Shown: piece by piece, positions 1 to 11,115 of the stretch
Numbering within the stretch: position 1 is the stretch's first letter
How the letters are laid out: every line of letters starts with the position of its first letter
Assembly (NCBI GenBank): GCA_951813085.1
Contig: OX638348.1
Location: 558,001 to 622,000, forward strand
DNA length: 64,000 nucleotides
Origin: an uncultured Opitutaceae bacterium
GTDB lineage: Bacteria; Verrucomicrobiota; Verrucomicrobiia; Opitutales; Opitutaceae
Reading direction: 5' to 3'
The notes under the pieces: generated by a model
Seen by the model: the letters and a program-made list of their open reading frames with translations, nothing else
Database searches by the model: none
What the model was told of the DNA's origin: nothing
Made by a program: the position numbers and the translations under genes

Positions 1-549
1 AGTCCTCGGCGCCCTGTATGCCTACGGCAGTCAGGTAATTCAAAGATCCCGCGGGAACGGGGGTATGGCTAATATTGTCATTTCCCCCATGATGTGGGCT
101 GTTAGCTGCGCGATCTCGTTGAGAGTGTCGAGCAGCACTATGTCGGCGGGAATGCCGGCCATGGCACGATAGTAGTTGATTCTCAGCAATACCGCTTCCT
201 TGAAGAGATCGGGGGTGCCGCCCACCATTAGGGGAACTTCCGTTTCCTCGGTGCCGGGCGCCGGGAAGGGGCTGAAGCTTCCGGTCCAGTCAATCTTCGC
301 GTACTCGGATGCCCAGTAGATGGCGTTGAAGAAAGCCCTAACCTCTCCACGATTGGAATTGTCTACCTCGAAGGCGCCGAGATCCAGAATGTGGTCCGAT
401 TGGATGCTGAATCCCTCGGAGCTGGAATTCCGCTGAATCTGGTTTTATTCATATCCCTGAGGAATGTAGATCGGCTGGGCGATCAAAGTAGCCGAGGCCC
501 CTAGCAAGGTAATGAGCAGGAGGGAGATACGTGCGATGCGACGATTCAT
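1..549 (-). pseudogene. CAP/SCP-domain secreted protein, broken, cut by window edge
   Basis: From the ATG at 549 the frame gives a short signal peptide (RRIARISLLLITLLGASAT) and then stops at a TAA (445-447). The same frame continues for over 100 codons, with RINYYRAMAGIP near 180, the opening helix of bacterial CAP/SCP (cysteine-rich secretory protein, allergen V5-like) domains. At the five-C run 84-88 (G on the coding strand) the frame is lost. Adding one G restores GGNDNISHTP, the expected CAP continuation, up to the left edge. So there is one nonsense codon and one 1-nt deletion within 549 bp. CAP proteins are exported and often of unknown substrate. Seen: both lesions and the motif. Inferred: the CAP identity. 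A sequence error at the G-run cannot be excluded. Confidence 0.65.
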
Positions 550-748
550 TGATTAGGTTGGCTTAGAAGGTTTGGAACGTATGCGTTCAATCGGGCTCTA
601 AATGCCGAAAATTAAGGGGAAAATCGCATAGATTGCAGTTCAAAAAACGTCCTAGCCAATTTTGGATCCCCAAATTTACGAATTAATGACTCGCGAGAGT
701 TAGCAACGCGCTCCCACTAAGTCCTGGGAGGAGACAGCTCGGTGAGCT
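550..748. other. Non-coding gap between CAP pseudogene and sulfatase
   Basis: About 200 bp with no supported gene. It should hold the promoter of the leftward CAP gene (AT-rich around 590-680) and the end of the leftward sulfatase message. I see no convincing hairpin terminator. Confidence 0.4.
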
Positions 749-2209
749 CTAAAGCTTAGCGGGATCGTAGGGAGATGTCGGGACGACGCCGGAAACGGTT
801 TCTCTCAATTGTCGCCTAAGTTCAGAAATAACCCTCTCGAATGCTGGATCGCTGGCTAGGTTGTCGAATTCATTGGGATCGCTGGCGTGGTCGTATAATT
901 CCGTTCCTTGTTCCCCTTGATTCCACTCGGTATAGCGCCAGCGATCCGTCCGAATCGTCGCACCCATAACGGGGGAGCCTTCCCCTGGACGCAGCGCTTG
1001 CGTAAACGCTGTCCCATTCCAGGGGCGATTAGGCTGCCGGAGCAGCGGTGTCAGGCTCTTGCCTTCGATTTCCTTTGGCGGCGTCAGACCTGCAAGTTCT
1101 GTGACCGTTGGGTATATGTCCAAAAACTCTACGATTTGCTGGCTGGCAGTCCCATTGCCTCTTTGTCCAGGGGCGTAGAATATCAACGGAGCCGATGCGG
1201 ACTCCTCGAAAAGGCAGCGCTTCTGCCAGATGCCATTGTGTTCGCCTAGATGGTAGCCGTGGTCGCTCCAGAAGACGATGAGCGTATTGTCCATGAGCTC
1301 TAGCGACTCGAGGGCATCGAGCAGGCGTCCCACTTGCGCATCTACGAAGCTTACGTTGGCATAGTAGGCTTGCTTCGCCTTGAGCACATCTTCTTCTGCT
1401 AAGCCGTAATTTGGAATCGGGCAGTTGTGGGCGAATGCGGACTTGGGTACATCGTCACGATCGCCTTCGGGAGCGTAAGGCATCTGTATCGATTCCAATG
1501 GATACAGATTCCAGTATTTCTTAGGGGCGACAAAGGGAGTGTGCGGACGAAAGAATCCAACGCCTAGGAAGAAAGGGCGGTCCTTGTTTTCCTCGAGGAG
1601 CCGGATTGCTTCGGTGGTAATCATGCCATCGGTTTGCTCCTCGTCCGTTCCGTCCGCGGCTAGCCAGCTAAGAGCGCCGCTTATGGGGCGATGGGGCTCC
1701 AAGTTGATGATCAGGTGCTCCTCGAGCGTGTCGCGTCCCTTGGGGTTCACGACCTGATCCCAGGAATCGAGATCGTCAAGGCCGTTGGTCCCAATCTGAA
1801 ACGGAACGCCATAGTGATAGAGTTTGCCGACTCGCATCGATTTGTATCCATTATTTCGAAACAGCTGAGGGAGCGTTACGGCGTTTGGCATTTCATCGCG
1901 GAAGTGTCGCCCAAGATCGTATACTTTCAAGGTGTCGGGTCGAAGGCCAGTGAGCAGAGAAGCCCGGGTTGGATTGCAGAGAGGAATCTGGCAATAGGCA
2001 TTGTCGAAGCGTACTCCCATGTCGGATAGCTTGTCCAAGTTTGGAGTCACTGCGATCGGGTCGCCATAGCACCCCAAAGACTGGGTCAGGTCGTCGGAAG
2101 CAATGAAGAGAACGTTGAGCGGCTTTTCCGTCTGAGCGGAGATTGAGGAAATGCTCGCAATGAACAGGGCGAAAAGGATCAGGAATGAGGCGCGTGGTGA
2201 GTATGGCAT
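749..2209 (-). CDS. Exported S1 sulfatase, iduronate-2-sulfatase-like
   Basis: Formylglycine-dependent sulfatase of about 486 aa with a signal peptide ending near SSISAQ. The metal site opens with IASDDLTQ (Asp pair at about 39-40). The nucleophile motif is CNPTR (Cys at about 78), which a formylglycine-generating enzyme would mature. Further sites are GKLYH, PHTPF and [10 protein letters not shown] followed by W-x-K-x3-FE, the pattern of the iduronate-2-sulfatase / S1_7-like group. The predicted role is to remove 2-O or similar sulfates from a polyanionic glycan in the periplasm; the substrate is inference. The start at 2209 is preferred over 2242 because the signal peptide then begins MPYSPRASF; it is preceded by AATTCCT, not a Shine-Dalgarno. 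It is divergent from the sulfatase operon at 2351. Confidence 0.9.
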   Translation of the reverse strand: MPYSPRASFLILFALFIASISSISAQTEKPLNVLFIASDDLTQSLGCYGDPIAVTPNLDKLSDMGVRFDNAYCQIPLCNPTRASLLTGLRPDTLKVYDLGRHFRDEMPNAVTLPQLFRNNGYKSMRVGKLYHYGVPFQIGTNGLDDLDSWDQVVNPKGRDTLEEHLIINLEPHRPISGALSWLAADGTDEEQTDGMITTEAIRLLEENKDRPFFLGVGFFRPHTPFVAPKKYWNLYPLESIQMPYAPEGDRDDVPKSAFAHNCPIPNYGLAEEDVLKAKQAYYANVSFVDAQVGRLLDALESLELMDNTLIVFWSDHGYHLGEHNGIWQKRCLFEESASAPLIFYAPGQRGNGTASQQIVEFLDIYPTVTELAGLTPPKEIEGKSLTPLLRQPNRPWNGTAFTQALRPGEGSPVMGATIRTDRWRYTEWNQGEQGTELYDHASDPNEFDNLASDPAFERVISELRRQLRETVSGVVPTSPYDPAKL

Positions 2210-2350
2210 AGGAATTGGGACGATTATCTGGACGGAATCCATGAGGTCAATGATCGCCTTCTCTTGTAGGCCGGGAGAGTAGGGCTGCTCATCCGTAATT
2301 TAGTTTGTAGTTGCTTGGCGGCGTGTTGGATCGACAGTATCTTCAGCTCC

Positions 2351-3898
2351 ATGAACGCCCCCGTTAAGCTCTTCCTGCCCTTTTTTCTGACCTGCAACGC
2401 GCTTGCCGCGCCGCCAAACGTGCTCTTCATTTATACAGACGACCAATCTGCAAGGACGGTGAGCGCTTATGAAGAGGCCTATGACTGGGTAGATACGCCG
2501 CATATTGATCGGTTGGCGGAAGAGGGCGTGCGGTTTACACGAGCCAATATCGGTTCTTGGTGTATGGCCTCACGGGCATCGATTCTCACCGGATTGCAGC
2601 AGCATAGGGTCGAGTCGATGCGAATGACCGGACCGAATCCAATGAACATCTACGATCCAGACCAGTGCAAGTTTTGGACGGAATCTTTCAGGGAGCAAGG
2701 CTACTACACGGCCCAAATAGGCAAGTGGCACACGGGTGTAGATTCTGGATACGGAAGGGATTGGGATCATCAAATCGTGTGGAATCGACCCAAGTACCCA
2801 GAAAACGCCCCCAACTATTTTTATGACCAATTGATCGAATTCGATGGAAGCGAGCCAAAGCTCGTGAAGGAATACACGACGGATCGCTATACGGATTGGG
2901 CCGAGGATTTCGTTCGAAACCGAGGGCCGGAATCCGGCAAGCCTTGGTACCTCTGGCTTTGCTACGGGGCCGTCCACGGTCCCTTTACCCCTGCGGATAG
3001 GCACAAGGACACCTATGCGGATGCAACGGAACCTGACATCCCTGATATCTATCCCCCGCGACCTGGCAAGCCTGAGTACATGGACAAGATGGAGTTCTGG
3101 GTGCCCGGTCCGAATGGAGAATCGATTGAGAAGGGGCGCGATGGGCCGACTCCGGTAGGCATGCTGGACTTGCCTGGTCGACCCTTGAAGGACTGGGTGC
3201 GTCAATACCAGCAAGGCGTTCTAGCGATCGATGAAGGGGTCGGTCGCTTGCTGAAAGCGCTCCAGGAAACGGGGCAAGATGAAAATACGCTGATTATTTT
3301 CACGTCCGACCAAGGCTTTGCTTGGGGCCAGCACGGATCCAAGTCGAAGGTCGCTCCCTACCATGCGAATATTGCGGCGCCGCTTATCTTCCGGTTGCCG
3401 GAATCCGTTGCGTCGTCCAATCGAAGCAGAGGCACGGTGGTAACGCAGCCAGTAACCGCCGTGGATATACCGGTCACGCTATTCTCGCTAACGGGCCTCG
3501 AGTCGCCGTGGCCAATGCACGGCTACGACCTTAAGCCGCTTTTGCTGGACCCTGCCGAGAAGTGGGGGAAGCCTTCGCTTCTGGTTCACACCGCCAAGAA
3601 GTATGGATCGGATACGAATATAATCCCGGAAAAGGGGAATCCGGATCTGTATCACGGTCCGGGGGTTCCTTGGTATGTCCTCCTGAGCCAGGGACGGTAC
3701 AAATACGTTCGAACGTTGGTTGAGGGCGAGACAGAAGAGCTCTACGACTTGGTAAGCGATCCGCAAGAGCTGCGTAACCTGGCTCAAATCGCCGCCTATT
3801 CCGACCTGCTGGAGCGCTACCGCGCCTCTGCCATAGCGGAACTGAAACGAACAGGAGCCGGATTCGTGGATCGTCTACCCGCCGTAGCTCAGAACTGA
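2351..3898 (+). CDS. Exported S1 sulfatase with CMASR active-site motif
   Basis: Sulfatase of 515 aa with a signal peptide of about 20 aa (hydrophobic VKLFLPFFL, ending NALAA). Catalytic sequence features: YTDDQ near 29-32, nucleophile motif CMASR with Cys71, GKWHTG, GAVHGPF and SDQGFAWGQHG. The +2 position after Cys is Ala rather than the usual Pro; formylglycine-generating enzymes accept C-x-P/A-x-R, so activity is expected. The start at 2351 is chosen because the in-frame ATG at 2315 would add 12 residues before the signal peptide. It is the first gene of a four-gene + strand operon, with 6 bp to the next gene. It ends in TGA, showing that TGA works as a normal stop here. The substrate is unknown. 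Confidence 0.88.
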   Translation: MNAPVKLFLPFFLTCNALAAPPNVLFIYTDDQSARTVSAYEEAYDWVDTPHIDRLAEEGVRFTRANIGSWCMASRASILTGLQQHRVESMRMTGPNPMNIYDPDQCKFWTESFREQGYYTAQIGKWHTGVDSGYGRDWDHQIVWNRPKYPENAPNYFYDQLIEFDGSEPKLVKEYTTDRYTDWAEDFVRNRGPESGKPWYLWLCYGAVHGPFTPADRHKDTYADATEPDIPDIYPPRPGKPEYMDKMEFWVPGPNGESIEKGRDGPTPVGMLDLPGRPLKDWVRQYQQGVLAIDEGVGRLLKALQETGQDENTLIIFTSDQGFAWGQHGSKSKVAPYHANIAAPLIFRLPESVASSNRSRGTVVTQPVTAVDIPVTLFSLTGLESPWPMHGYDLKPLLLDPAEKWGKPSLLVHTAKKYGSDTNIIPEKGNPDLYHGPGVPWYVLLSQGRYKYVRTLVEGETEELYDLVSDPQELRNLAQIAAYSDLLERYRASAIAELKRTGAGFVDRLPAVAQN

Positions 3899-3904
3899 AT
3901 TGAT

Positions 3905-5302
3905 ATGAGTCGACCCAACATACTCTGGTACTGTACGGATCAACAACGGTTCGATACCATAGGCGCGCTTGGCAATGCCTTCGTGAAGACGCCCCATATC
4001 GATCGCCTCGTTGAAAACGGTGTATCCTTTATCCGAGCTTATTGTCAGAGCCCCATTTGCACGCCTAGCAGATCCAGCTTTATGACGGGCATGTATCCCA
4101 GTCGTCTGCGCAATACCCGCAACGGGAACGATACTTTTCCGGAGAACCCGCCCCTGATCTCCAAATTGATAGCGGATTCTGGATACGATTGCGGGCTCAT
4201 CGGAAAATTCCATTTGGTGAGCGCGGGACATCGGCCAGAGCCCAGGCTCGACGATGGCTTTTCGTATTGGAAGCACTCCCACGCGCCTCGCGACGACTGG
4301 CCCGAAGGGACGCATGCCTATGCGGATTGGGTCAGGGAAAATGGGGGCGATCTCGATGCAATGCGTAAATCCGACACGCGTGTAGATCCGGAGTATCATC
4401 AAACGAAATGGGCCTCGGATTGCGCGATTGAGTTTATCACTAAGGAACGTGATCAGCCTTGGCTGCTGAATATCAATGTTTACGATCCGCATCCTCCCTT
4501 TATTCCACCGGAAGAGTATGCCGCAAAATTCAAGGCGGAGGATATGCCAGGACCGTATTTCCAATCCTCTGACCTCGAAACGCAAAAAGGCTTAGAGACA
4601 GTCGATTTTCAGGGAACGGCTGAGGATCCAGAAGCATTCCAAGCAAAGGATATCCAAGCGAAGTACTATGCGATGATTGCTCAAATTGACGATCATTTCG
4701 CTCGTATAATCGATGTATTGGAAAAGACAGGACAGTCCGACAATACGGTAATTATTTTTACTTCGGACCATGGCGAAACTCTAGGCGATCATGGACTTCT
4801 AATGAAAGGGTGTCGTTTCTACGAAGGCTTAACCCGTGTTCCTTTGATTTTCTCGTGGCTTGGCAAATTCGTTCAAGGTATCCAATGCGAAGGGCTCGTT
4901 GAGCTACTGGATTTGTCCGCTACTCTGCTGGATCTGACGGAAGTAGGTGTTCCCGACTATCATCAAGGACGAAGTCTAAGGCCGATATTGGAAGGAAGCG
5001 AATCCGGCTCAAAGATCCGGGAGAGCGCTCGCTGCGAGTATTTCGATGCTCTGGACCCGCATTTTACAGGAGGCACTGGGAGCTTTGGCACCATGTATCG
5101 AACCGATCGTTACAAGCTGTCGATGTACCATAGCCTTGGCTTAGGGGAGTTGTACGACTTGGAGAACGATCCTTGGGAGCATAGAAATCTTTGGGACGAT
5201 CCGGATCACGAAAAGATTAAGAGTCAATTGATCCAAGAGAGCTTCAATACCCATGTCTGCGTATCAACCGATGTCGGCTCCAAACGGGTCGCGCCCATGT
5301 GA
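3905..5302 (+). CDS. S1 sulfatase without signal peptide
   Basis: Sulfatase of 465 aa that begins directly with the core strand (MSRPNILWYCTDQQ), so no signal peptide or lipobox is present. The metal site has D-Q in place of the Asp pair. The nucleophile motif is CTPSR (Cys52). Other motifs are GKFHL, YDPHPPF and SDHGETLGDHG, resembling choline-sulfatase / heparan-type S1 enzymes. The C-terminal part holds the usual LYDLENDPWEHRNL segment. It sits 6 bp after the previous sulfatase with no upstream in-frame start before that gene's stop, so the lack of an export signal looks real. It may act in the cytoplasm on imported oligosaccharides or leave by another route; that is inference. Confidence 0.88.
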   Translation: MSRPNILWYCTDQQRFDTIGALGNAFVKTPHIDRLVENGVSFIRAYCQSPICTPSRSSFMTGMYPSRLRNTRNGNDTFPENPPLISKLIADSGYDCGLIGKFHLVSAGHRPEPRLDDGFSYWKHSHAPRDDWPEGTHAYADWVRENGGDLDAMRKSDTRVDPEYHQTKWASDCAIEFITKERDQPWLLNINVYDPHPPFIPPEEYAAKFKAEDMPGPYFQSSDLETQKGLETVDFQGTAEDPEAFQAKDIQAKYYAMIAQIDDHFARIIDVLEKTGQSDNTVIIFTSDHGETLGDHGLLMKGCRFYEGLTRVPLIFSWLGKFVQGIQCEGLVELLDLSATLLDLTEVGVPDYHQGRSLRPILEGSESGSKIRESARCEYFDALDPHFTGGTGSFGTMYRTDRYKLSMYHSLGLGELYDLENDPWEHRNLWDDPDHEKIKSQLIQESFNTHVCVSTDVGSKRVAPM

Positions 5303-5344
5303 ATTTGAGTCCTCACGAAAATATAAGTCCTATACCGCTATCTT

Positions 5345-5352
5345 GAAAGGAA
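5345..5352 (+). promoter_or_regulatory. Shine-Dalgarno that fixes the DUF1080 start
   Basis: GAAAGGAA lies 8 nt before the ATG at 5361. It supports that start over the in-frame ATG at 5253, which overlaps the upstream sulfatase. It is one of the few clear Shine-Dalgarno sequences in the window. Confidence 0.7.
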
Positions 5353-5360
5353 TATTCCAT

Positions 5361-6088
5361 ATGAAACAAAGCCCCACCTTATTATCTATTCTCCTGACGT
5401 TTTCCCTCGTTCTGCTCGTGTCTTGCAGTTCGAACAGTAGCGACGAATCCGATTGGGTCGACTTATTCAATGGCGCAACGTTGGAAGGGTGGCAGAACTT
5501 TGGAGGAGGAAACTTCTATGTGGAGGACGGAGCCATCGTTGGCGAAGCGGCTCCGAAGCTCCCCAATAGTTTCTTGGCGACCAATGAAATGTATGGGGAC
5601 TTCGAGCTCGAGGTGGAATTCAAGGTCGATCCGCTTCTAAACTCTGGCATTCAAATCCGGAGCCATACCTATCCCGAGGAGACCAAGACCATTCGCTGGG
5701 GAGGTCGCTTCAAGCCGGATGGAAGCAAGGACGTGAAAGACCGCGTTTGGGAAAAGGGGCGCTTCTGGGGCTATCAGATCGAGATTGACCCGAGCGATCG
5801 AGCCTGGAGCGGAACGCTCTATGAAGAAGGCGGGCGCGGATTTTTGCATACGCCCGGCGAGAACAAGGAAGGAATGAAGGCGTTCAAAGGGGGTGAATGG
5901 AATCACTTTCGAATCATCGCCAACGGAGACCACTTCCAAACTTGGCTGAATGGAGTCCCTGTCGCCGACGTCCACGATGGCTTGACCGCTTCTGGATACA
6001 TTGCCCTGCAGCTGCACGGGATCGGCAATAACATGGAAAAAATCGGCCAGAAGGTCCGATGGAAAAATATCCGGCTAAAGCATCTGTA

Positions 6089-6089
<1 letters not shown>
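5361..6089 (+). CDS. DUF1080 lipoprotein (3-keto-disaccharide hydrolase-like)
   Basis: Protein of 242 aa with a lipoprotein signal peptide; the lipobox is LVSC with Cys22. The mature part is one DUF1080 / concanavalin-like jelly-roll domain: DWVDLFNGATLEGW at the start, then SGIQIRS in the middle and a YIALQLHG-type strand near the end. The family is annotated as 3-keto-disaccharide hydrolase and is abundant in Verrucomicrobiota and Planctomycetota. Its true substrate here is not known. It lies inside the sulfatase operon; its TAA stop overlaps the next ATG (TAATG at 6087-6091), suggesting translational coupling. It is probably anchored facing the periplasm alongside the exported sulfatases. 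Confidence 0.85.
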
Positions 6090-7534
<1,445 letters not shown>

Positions 7535-7634
7535 ATCTAGCAAAACAGATCGATCTTAACCCGCGCCTAGGTGGGCTCGGGCTTATTTTAAGCCATTAGG
7601 ATAGATGGCCGCCGCACGCTACCAACGATTCGAT

Positions 7635-8405
7635 TTAAATTTGGGAGTAGTTCGTAGGAACCAGTATATTGTCTGTAATCGCGGATACGGTGCCTGCATA
7701 GCGTTGGTCCTTGCGGAGCTTCTGCCAATCAGGATCGGCGCTAAACCGTTTCCAGTTCGCATCCCGCTCGGCCATATCTTTGAAGCCTAGCATGTAGATG
7801 AGATTTGGCATTAGCGGACCCGCCAAGGTTTTTCCGAAGAACACTGGGTGAAGCCCAACATTGCGGAAGATCTCAATCTCTCCACCTTCATTGAACATCT
7901 CTACCTTCCGGTCGGACTTGTTTCGACTATGCGCCTCATAGATGCGGAACTCGAAAATACGGCCACTCTCTCCCGCGATAGCGGTAGGAACTTCTACCTG
8001 CGGCATGTGAGAAAACGTTTTCATCAGCGAGCTTTCCATTCGGTCGTAAAGCGGAGCGTCCATGGGCGTATCAGTCGCTTTTTTATAGTCAGCCGTTTGG
8101 CTGAGCGCGTCCCAGGTGGTCAGAAAGGAATCGATGGTCTTGTGGGGTACCAGCAGGAACACTTTGGTTCCGCGTTCGCCGTGCTTGGGCCGGAAAACGC
8201 CAACGGGCGAGCAGCCATGAGAATTTAATCCGGGGACGACCACATTCTTTAGAAAGGATTCGAGAGCCCCTCGTCGGGCATTGTTTAGAACTTCGAACGT
8301 GATCCACTCCAAATAGTGGGCATCGTCAGAAGCTTCGTGATGAGCTCCAAAAAGAGCGGCAGGGGTAGCGGCGGTGGCCGCGGCAACGAATTTTCGGCGA
8401 TTCAT
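7635..8405 (-). CDS. NIPSNAP-family protein with Tat-like signal
   Basis: Protein of 256 aa. The N-terminus MNRRKFVAAATAA fits a twin-arginine signal (R-R-x-F). The mature part has two NIPSNAP / dimeric alpha-beta barrel halves: HYLEWITFEVLNNARRGALE with its C-terminal partner near FEFRIYEAHS, and the conserved NLIYMLGFKDMAERDANWKRF toward the end. NIPSNAP proteins in bacteria are mostly uncharacterised; exported forms are common in Verrucomicrobiota and Planctomycetota. It is convergent with the sulfatase operon and divergent from the deiminase gene at 8617, with about 210 bp of shared promoter region between them. No catalytic role can be stated. Confidence 0.8.
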   Translation of the reverse strand: MNRRKFVAAATAATPAALFGAHHEASDDAHYLEWITFEVLNNARRGALESFLKNVVVPGLNSHGCSPVGVFRPKHGERGTKVFLLVPHKTIDSFLTTWDALSQTADYKKATDTPMDAPLYDRMESSLMKTFSHMPQVEVPTAIAGESGRIFEFRIYEAHSRNKSDRKVEMFNEGGEIEIFRNVGLHPVFFGKTLAGPLMPNLIYMLGFKDMAERDANWKRFSADPDWQKLRKDQRYAGTVSAITDNILVPTNYSQI

Positions 8406-8616
8406 ACGCGTATTCGACTGCGCGGCGAAGACGCTGTCAATTGAGTCCTTCGGTTGGGAGCAATTTCTGGCGAGATCTCTCTTCCAGTAATAGAGAAAAA
8501 GCTCCTAGAAAGGATAAAAGTAGGCAATCGATGAAACCGGCAGCGCCGGCGGGGCGTTCACGGAGTTGACGCCCAGTCTTTCAAGTTAAAGGAAAGGCGT
8601 CGGCTTTGATCAGCGC

Positions 8617-10230
8617 ATGAATTCTAGTTTTACCTTCAATCCCAGAGCCGCATGGGCGGCGCTTGCTTTGCCTATTCTTTCTGTAGTCGCTCAATCCTCC
8701 GGTTTTGGCGCTGTTACCTATTCGGAATCGAGTGACGATGCCTTGATCGAACGTTTTACCCGCGGTCTTCCTCAGGGATTCTTCAATCCCGACACCCAAC
8801 CTGGCAATCCGGTTCCTGTTCAACATTTTTACTCCGAATGGGAGCCCGCCTCAGGCGTGTTGATAAGCGTTCCGTTGAACGGCCTATTCCACTATCCAGA
8901 ACTATTGAAATTCGTCCTGGATTTCCTAGAGGCGACCTTGCCTCATACTTCGGTTGGGATCCTGTACAATCGAGAGGAGGAAATCCACTTGGGGCGGTTC
9001 GTCAGTCGTATTGAGCGGGACACGAGCCTGGGCGATTATGCAAGTCGGATCGATTTTATCGAGAGCACGGTACATGGGTTTTGGATACGAGATCACGGCC
9101 CTCAATTTGCTCGGTCCGAGCAGGGCGATCTCCTGGTCATCGACAATGTCTATCGCGTTTTGGATACTTTGAAATCGAGTAATACAACGTCGCCGGCAGC
9201 GGCTTCCGAACTATCGCGGAAACGCTACCAAGACGATTTGACCCCTCTTTTCGTAGCCCGCTACCTTCGATCCAAGCGGGATATCGAGGCGCGCATTATA
9301 AAACCTCCTTTGCATATGCATGGAGGGGATTTTTCGACCGATGGCAGAGGGAACATATTCACATCGGAGCATACGATCACTGAAAACGGGAGCGATTTGG
9401 CGTGGATCGACGAGACGTTTAAACGTTACTATGGCGCGAGTCGCATACACGTGCTCAACCCGCCCGATGGGAACACCGCCAAGCACTTGGATCTCTTCTT
9501 CAAAGTGGTTTCCGACGATGTCTATTTCGTTTCTAAACCGCCGAGCAAGTCCATGCTCGATTCGTCGCACGATCGTCTTTTGTCCAGGCAGATTACGCAA
9601 ACCCTAGAGAACAATCTAAGCTATATAAAGAGAACCATAGGCGAAGCTAAAGTGGTCGAGTTGCCAATGCCCAGCTTGCTCGTTAAGAGCCGCTCCGAGC
9701 GCCTGCAAAACTTGCGGAACGAGTTGCTTGCCGTCGTTTCCAAGCGGGCTCGAGTAGACTGGGATCGGATTCTGAGTTTGGATCCAAGCTCGCCAGAGAT
9801 CGATGCCGCCCAGGATGCGGTTGCTCTCGAGATGCTGGTTTCCACCGATGTCGAGATCGATCTGAAAAACGAAAGTCAATTGGAGATCGCATCCAAGCAT
9901 TATCTAGGTATCGGGATCGAGGAATTTCTCGATACCTATGTGAATCCTGAAACAGTCTACCGATCGTACACAAATAGCCTCATAGTGGAGAACACGACCG
10001 GTGAGACGCTCATTCTTTTGCCACGCTTTTCCCCTCAGGAGGGAGAATCGGTGGAGGTATACGCAGCTATGGAGAAATCCGTCGGAAAGGCCTATTGAGA
10101 TATCTATCCGGATGCGGAGCTGAAATGGATCGAGTCAGACGCGATCACGACTCTCGGCGGATCCTTGCATTGCATGAGCATAAGCATGCCCAGTATCGAT
10201 AAGCGAAAAGCGGCTCGCTCGTACAATTGA
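8617..10230 (+). pseudogene. Exported agmatine/peptidylarginine deiminase-like gene with in-frame TGA
   Basis: A 538-codon frame with signal peptide (WAALALPILSVVAQ) and the guanidino-group deiminase fold: WIRDHGP near residue 155, HGGDFSTDG near 234 and HLDLF near 290. A TGA at 10096-10098 stops it at 493 aa. The frame continues for 44 more codons, including GGSLHCMSI, where Cys519 matches the nucleophile of agmatine deiminase / porphyromonas-type PAD. The stopped product would therefore lack its catalytic Cys. Homologues usually have a charged residue at the stop position, and CGA to TGA (Arg) is one C-to-T change. Agmatine versus peptidyl-arginine substrate cannot be told. It could be a very recent pseudogene, a read-through gene or a base error. 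Confidence 0.75.
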
Positions 10231-10313
10231 TCGGTTGCGCTGGCAACGCGCCGATCGATCGAATCGCTTTTTAAAGTTGGCATTCAATCGAGCCACCCGC
10301 ATAGATGGAATCT

Positions 10314-11024
10314 ATGAAAAACGTTACTCTATTTATCGCCTTACTTTCGCTCGCGGGCACGATCGCATTCGCTGCTCACCATGGAGGAAAGTGGCACTCC
10401 TTGTTCAATGGTAAAAACCTCCAAGGCTGGACTGCCAGCAAGGAGAACCCCAATAGCTACTTTATCGAAAATGGAAACCTCGTCGTGCGGGGCGGCCGTT
10501 CCCACCTTTTCTACACAGGCGATGTCGGCAATGCCAATTTCAAGAACTTCGAGCTCAAATTGAAGGTGAAGACCTTCAACAATGCGAACTCGGGCGTTTA
10601 TTTCCACACAGCGTACCAGGACGAGGGCTGGCCCTCGCAAGGCTTCGAGGCTCAAGTGAACACCACGCACAAGGATCCCAAGAAGACCGGCAGCCTCTAC
10701 GCCATCGCCAATGTCTACGTTCCTATGGAAGAGGAGGAGCCCTTCGTGGTTCGCGTAGCGAGAGCCGGAGCGGAAGTTTACCGGGAGAAAGCTCCTTCCT
10801 CTGATGGGGAATGGTTCGATTACCACATCATCGTCAAGGATTCCAATGTCGTGCTCAAGGTGAATGGAGAGACCACTGTCAACTGGACTCAACCTGAAGG
10901 CTACGCCGGTCCGAATCCAAATATGGCAGGACGAAAAATTGGTAGCGGCACGATCGCCTTCCAGGCCCATGACCCCGGATGCGAGGTGCACTACAAGGAC
11001 ATTCAGATAAAGATTCTCGACTGA
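10314..11024 (+). CDS. DUF1080 secreted protein
   Basis: Protein of 236 aa with a cleavable signal peptide (VTLFIALLSLAGTIAFA). A single DUF1080 / concanavalin-like domain follows: HSLFNGKNLQGW at the start, NSGVYFHT in the middle and GTIAFQAHDPG near the end. There is no lipobox Cys, unlike the DUF1080 gene at 5361, so it is probably soluble in the periplasm or secreted. The ATG at 10314 is preferred over 10305 because only three residues differ and the former follows the GAATCT pattern seen at other starts. It stands alone between the deiminase pseudogene and a convergent TPR gene. The function is known only as the 3-keto-disaccharide hydrolase annotation of the family. Confidence 0.85.
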   Translation: MKNVTLFIALLSLAGTIAFAAHHGGKWHSLFNGKNLQGWTASKENPNSYFIENGNLVVRGGRSHLFYTGDVGNANFKNFELKLKVKTFNNANSGVYFHTAYQDEGWPSQGFEAQVNTTHKDPKKTGSLYAIANVYVPMEEEEPFVVRVARAGAEVYREKAPSSDGEWFDYHIIVKDSNVVLKVNGETTVNWTQPEGYAGPNPNMAGRKIGSGTIAFQAHDPGCEVHYKDIQIKILD

Positions 11025-11115
11025 TTCATTGAGTCAGATCGCGAATGCTGCGGGCCCTGCAGTCGCGCAGCGTTTGAGACTTCGAATTCTTTGGTCGGGT
11101 CGCTTTGGCGCCCGG

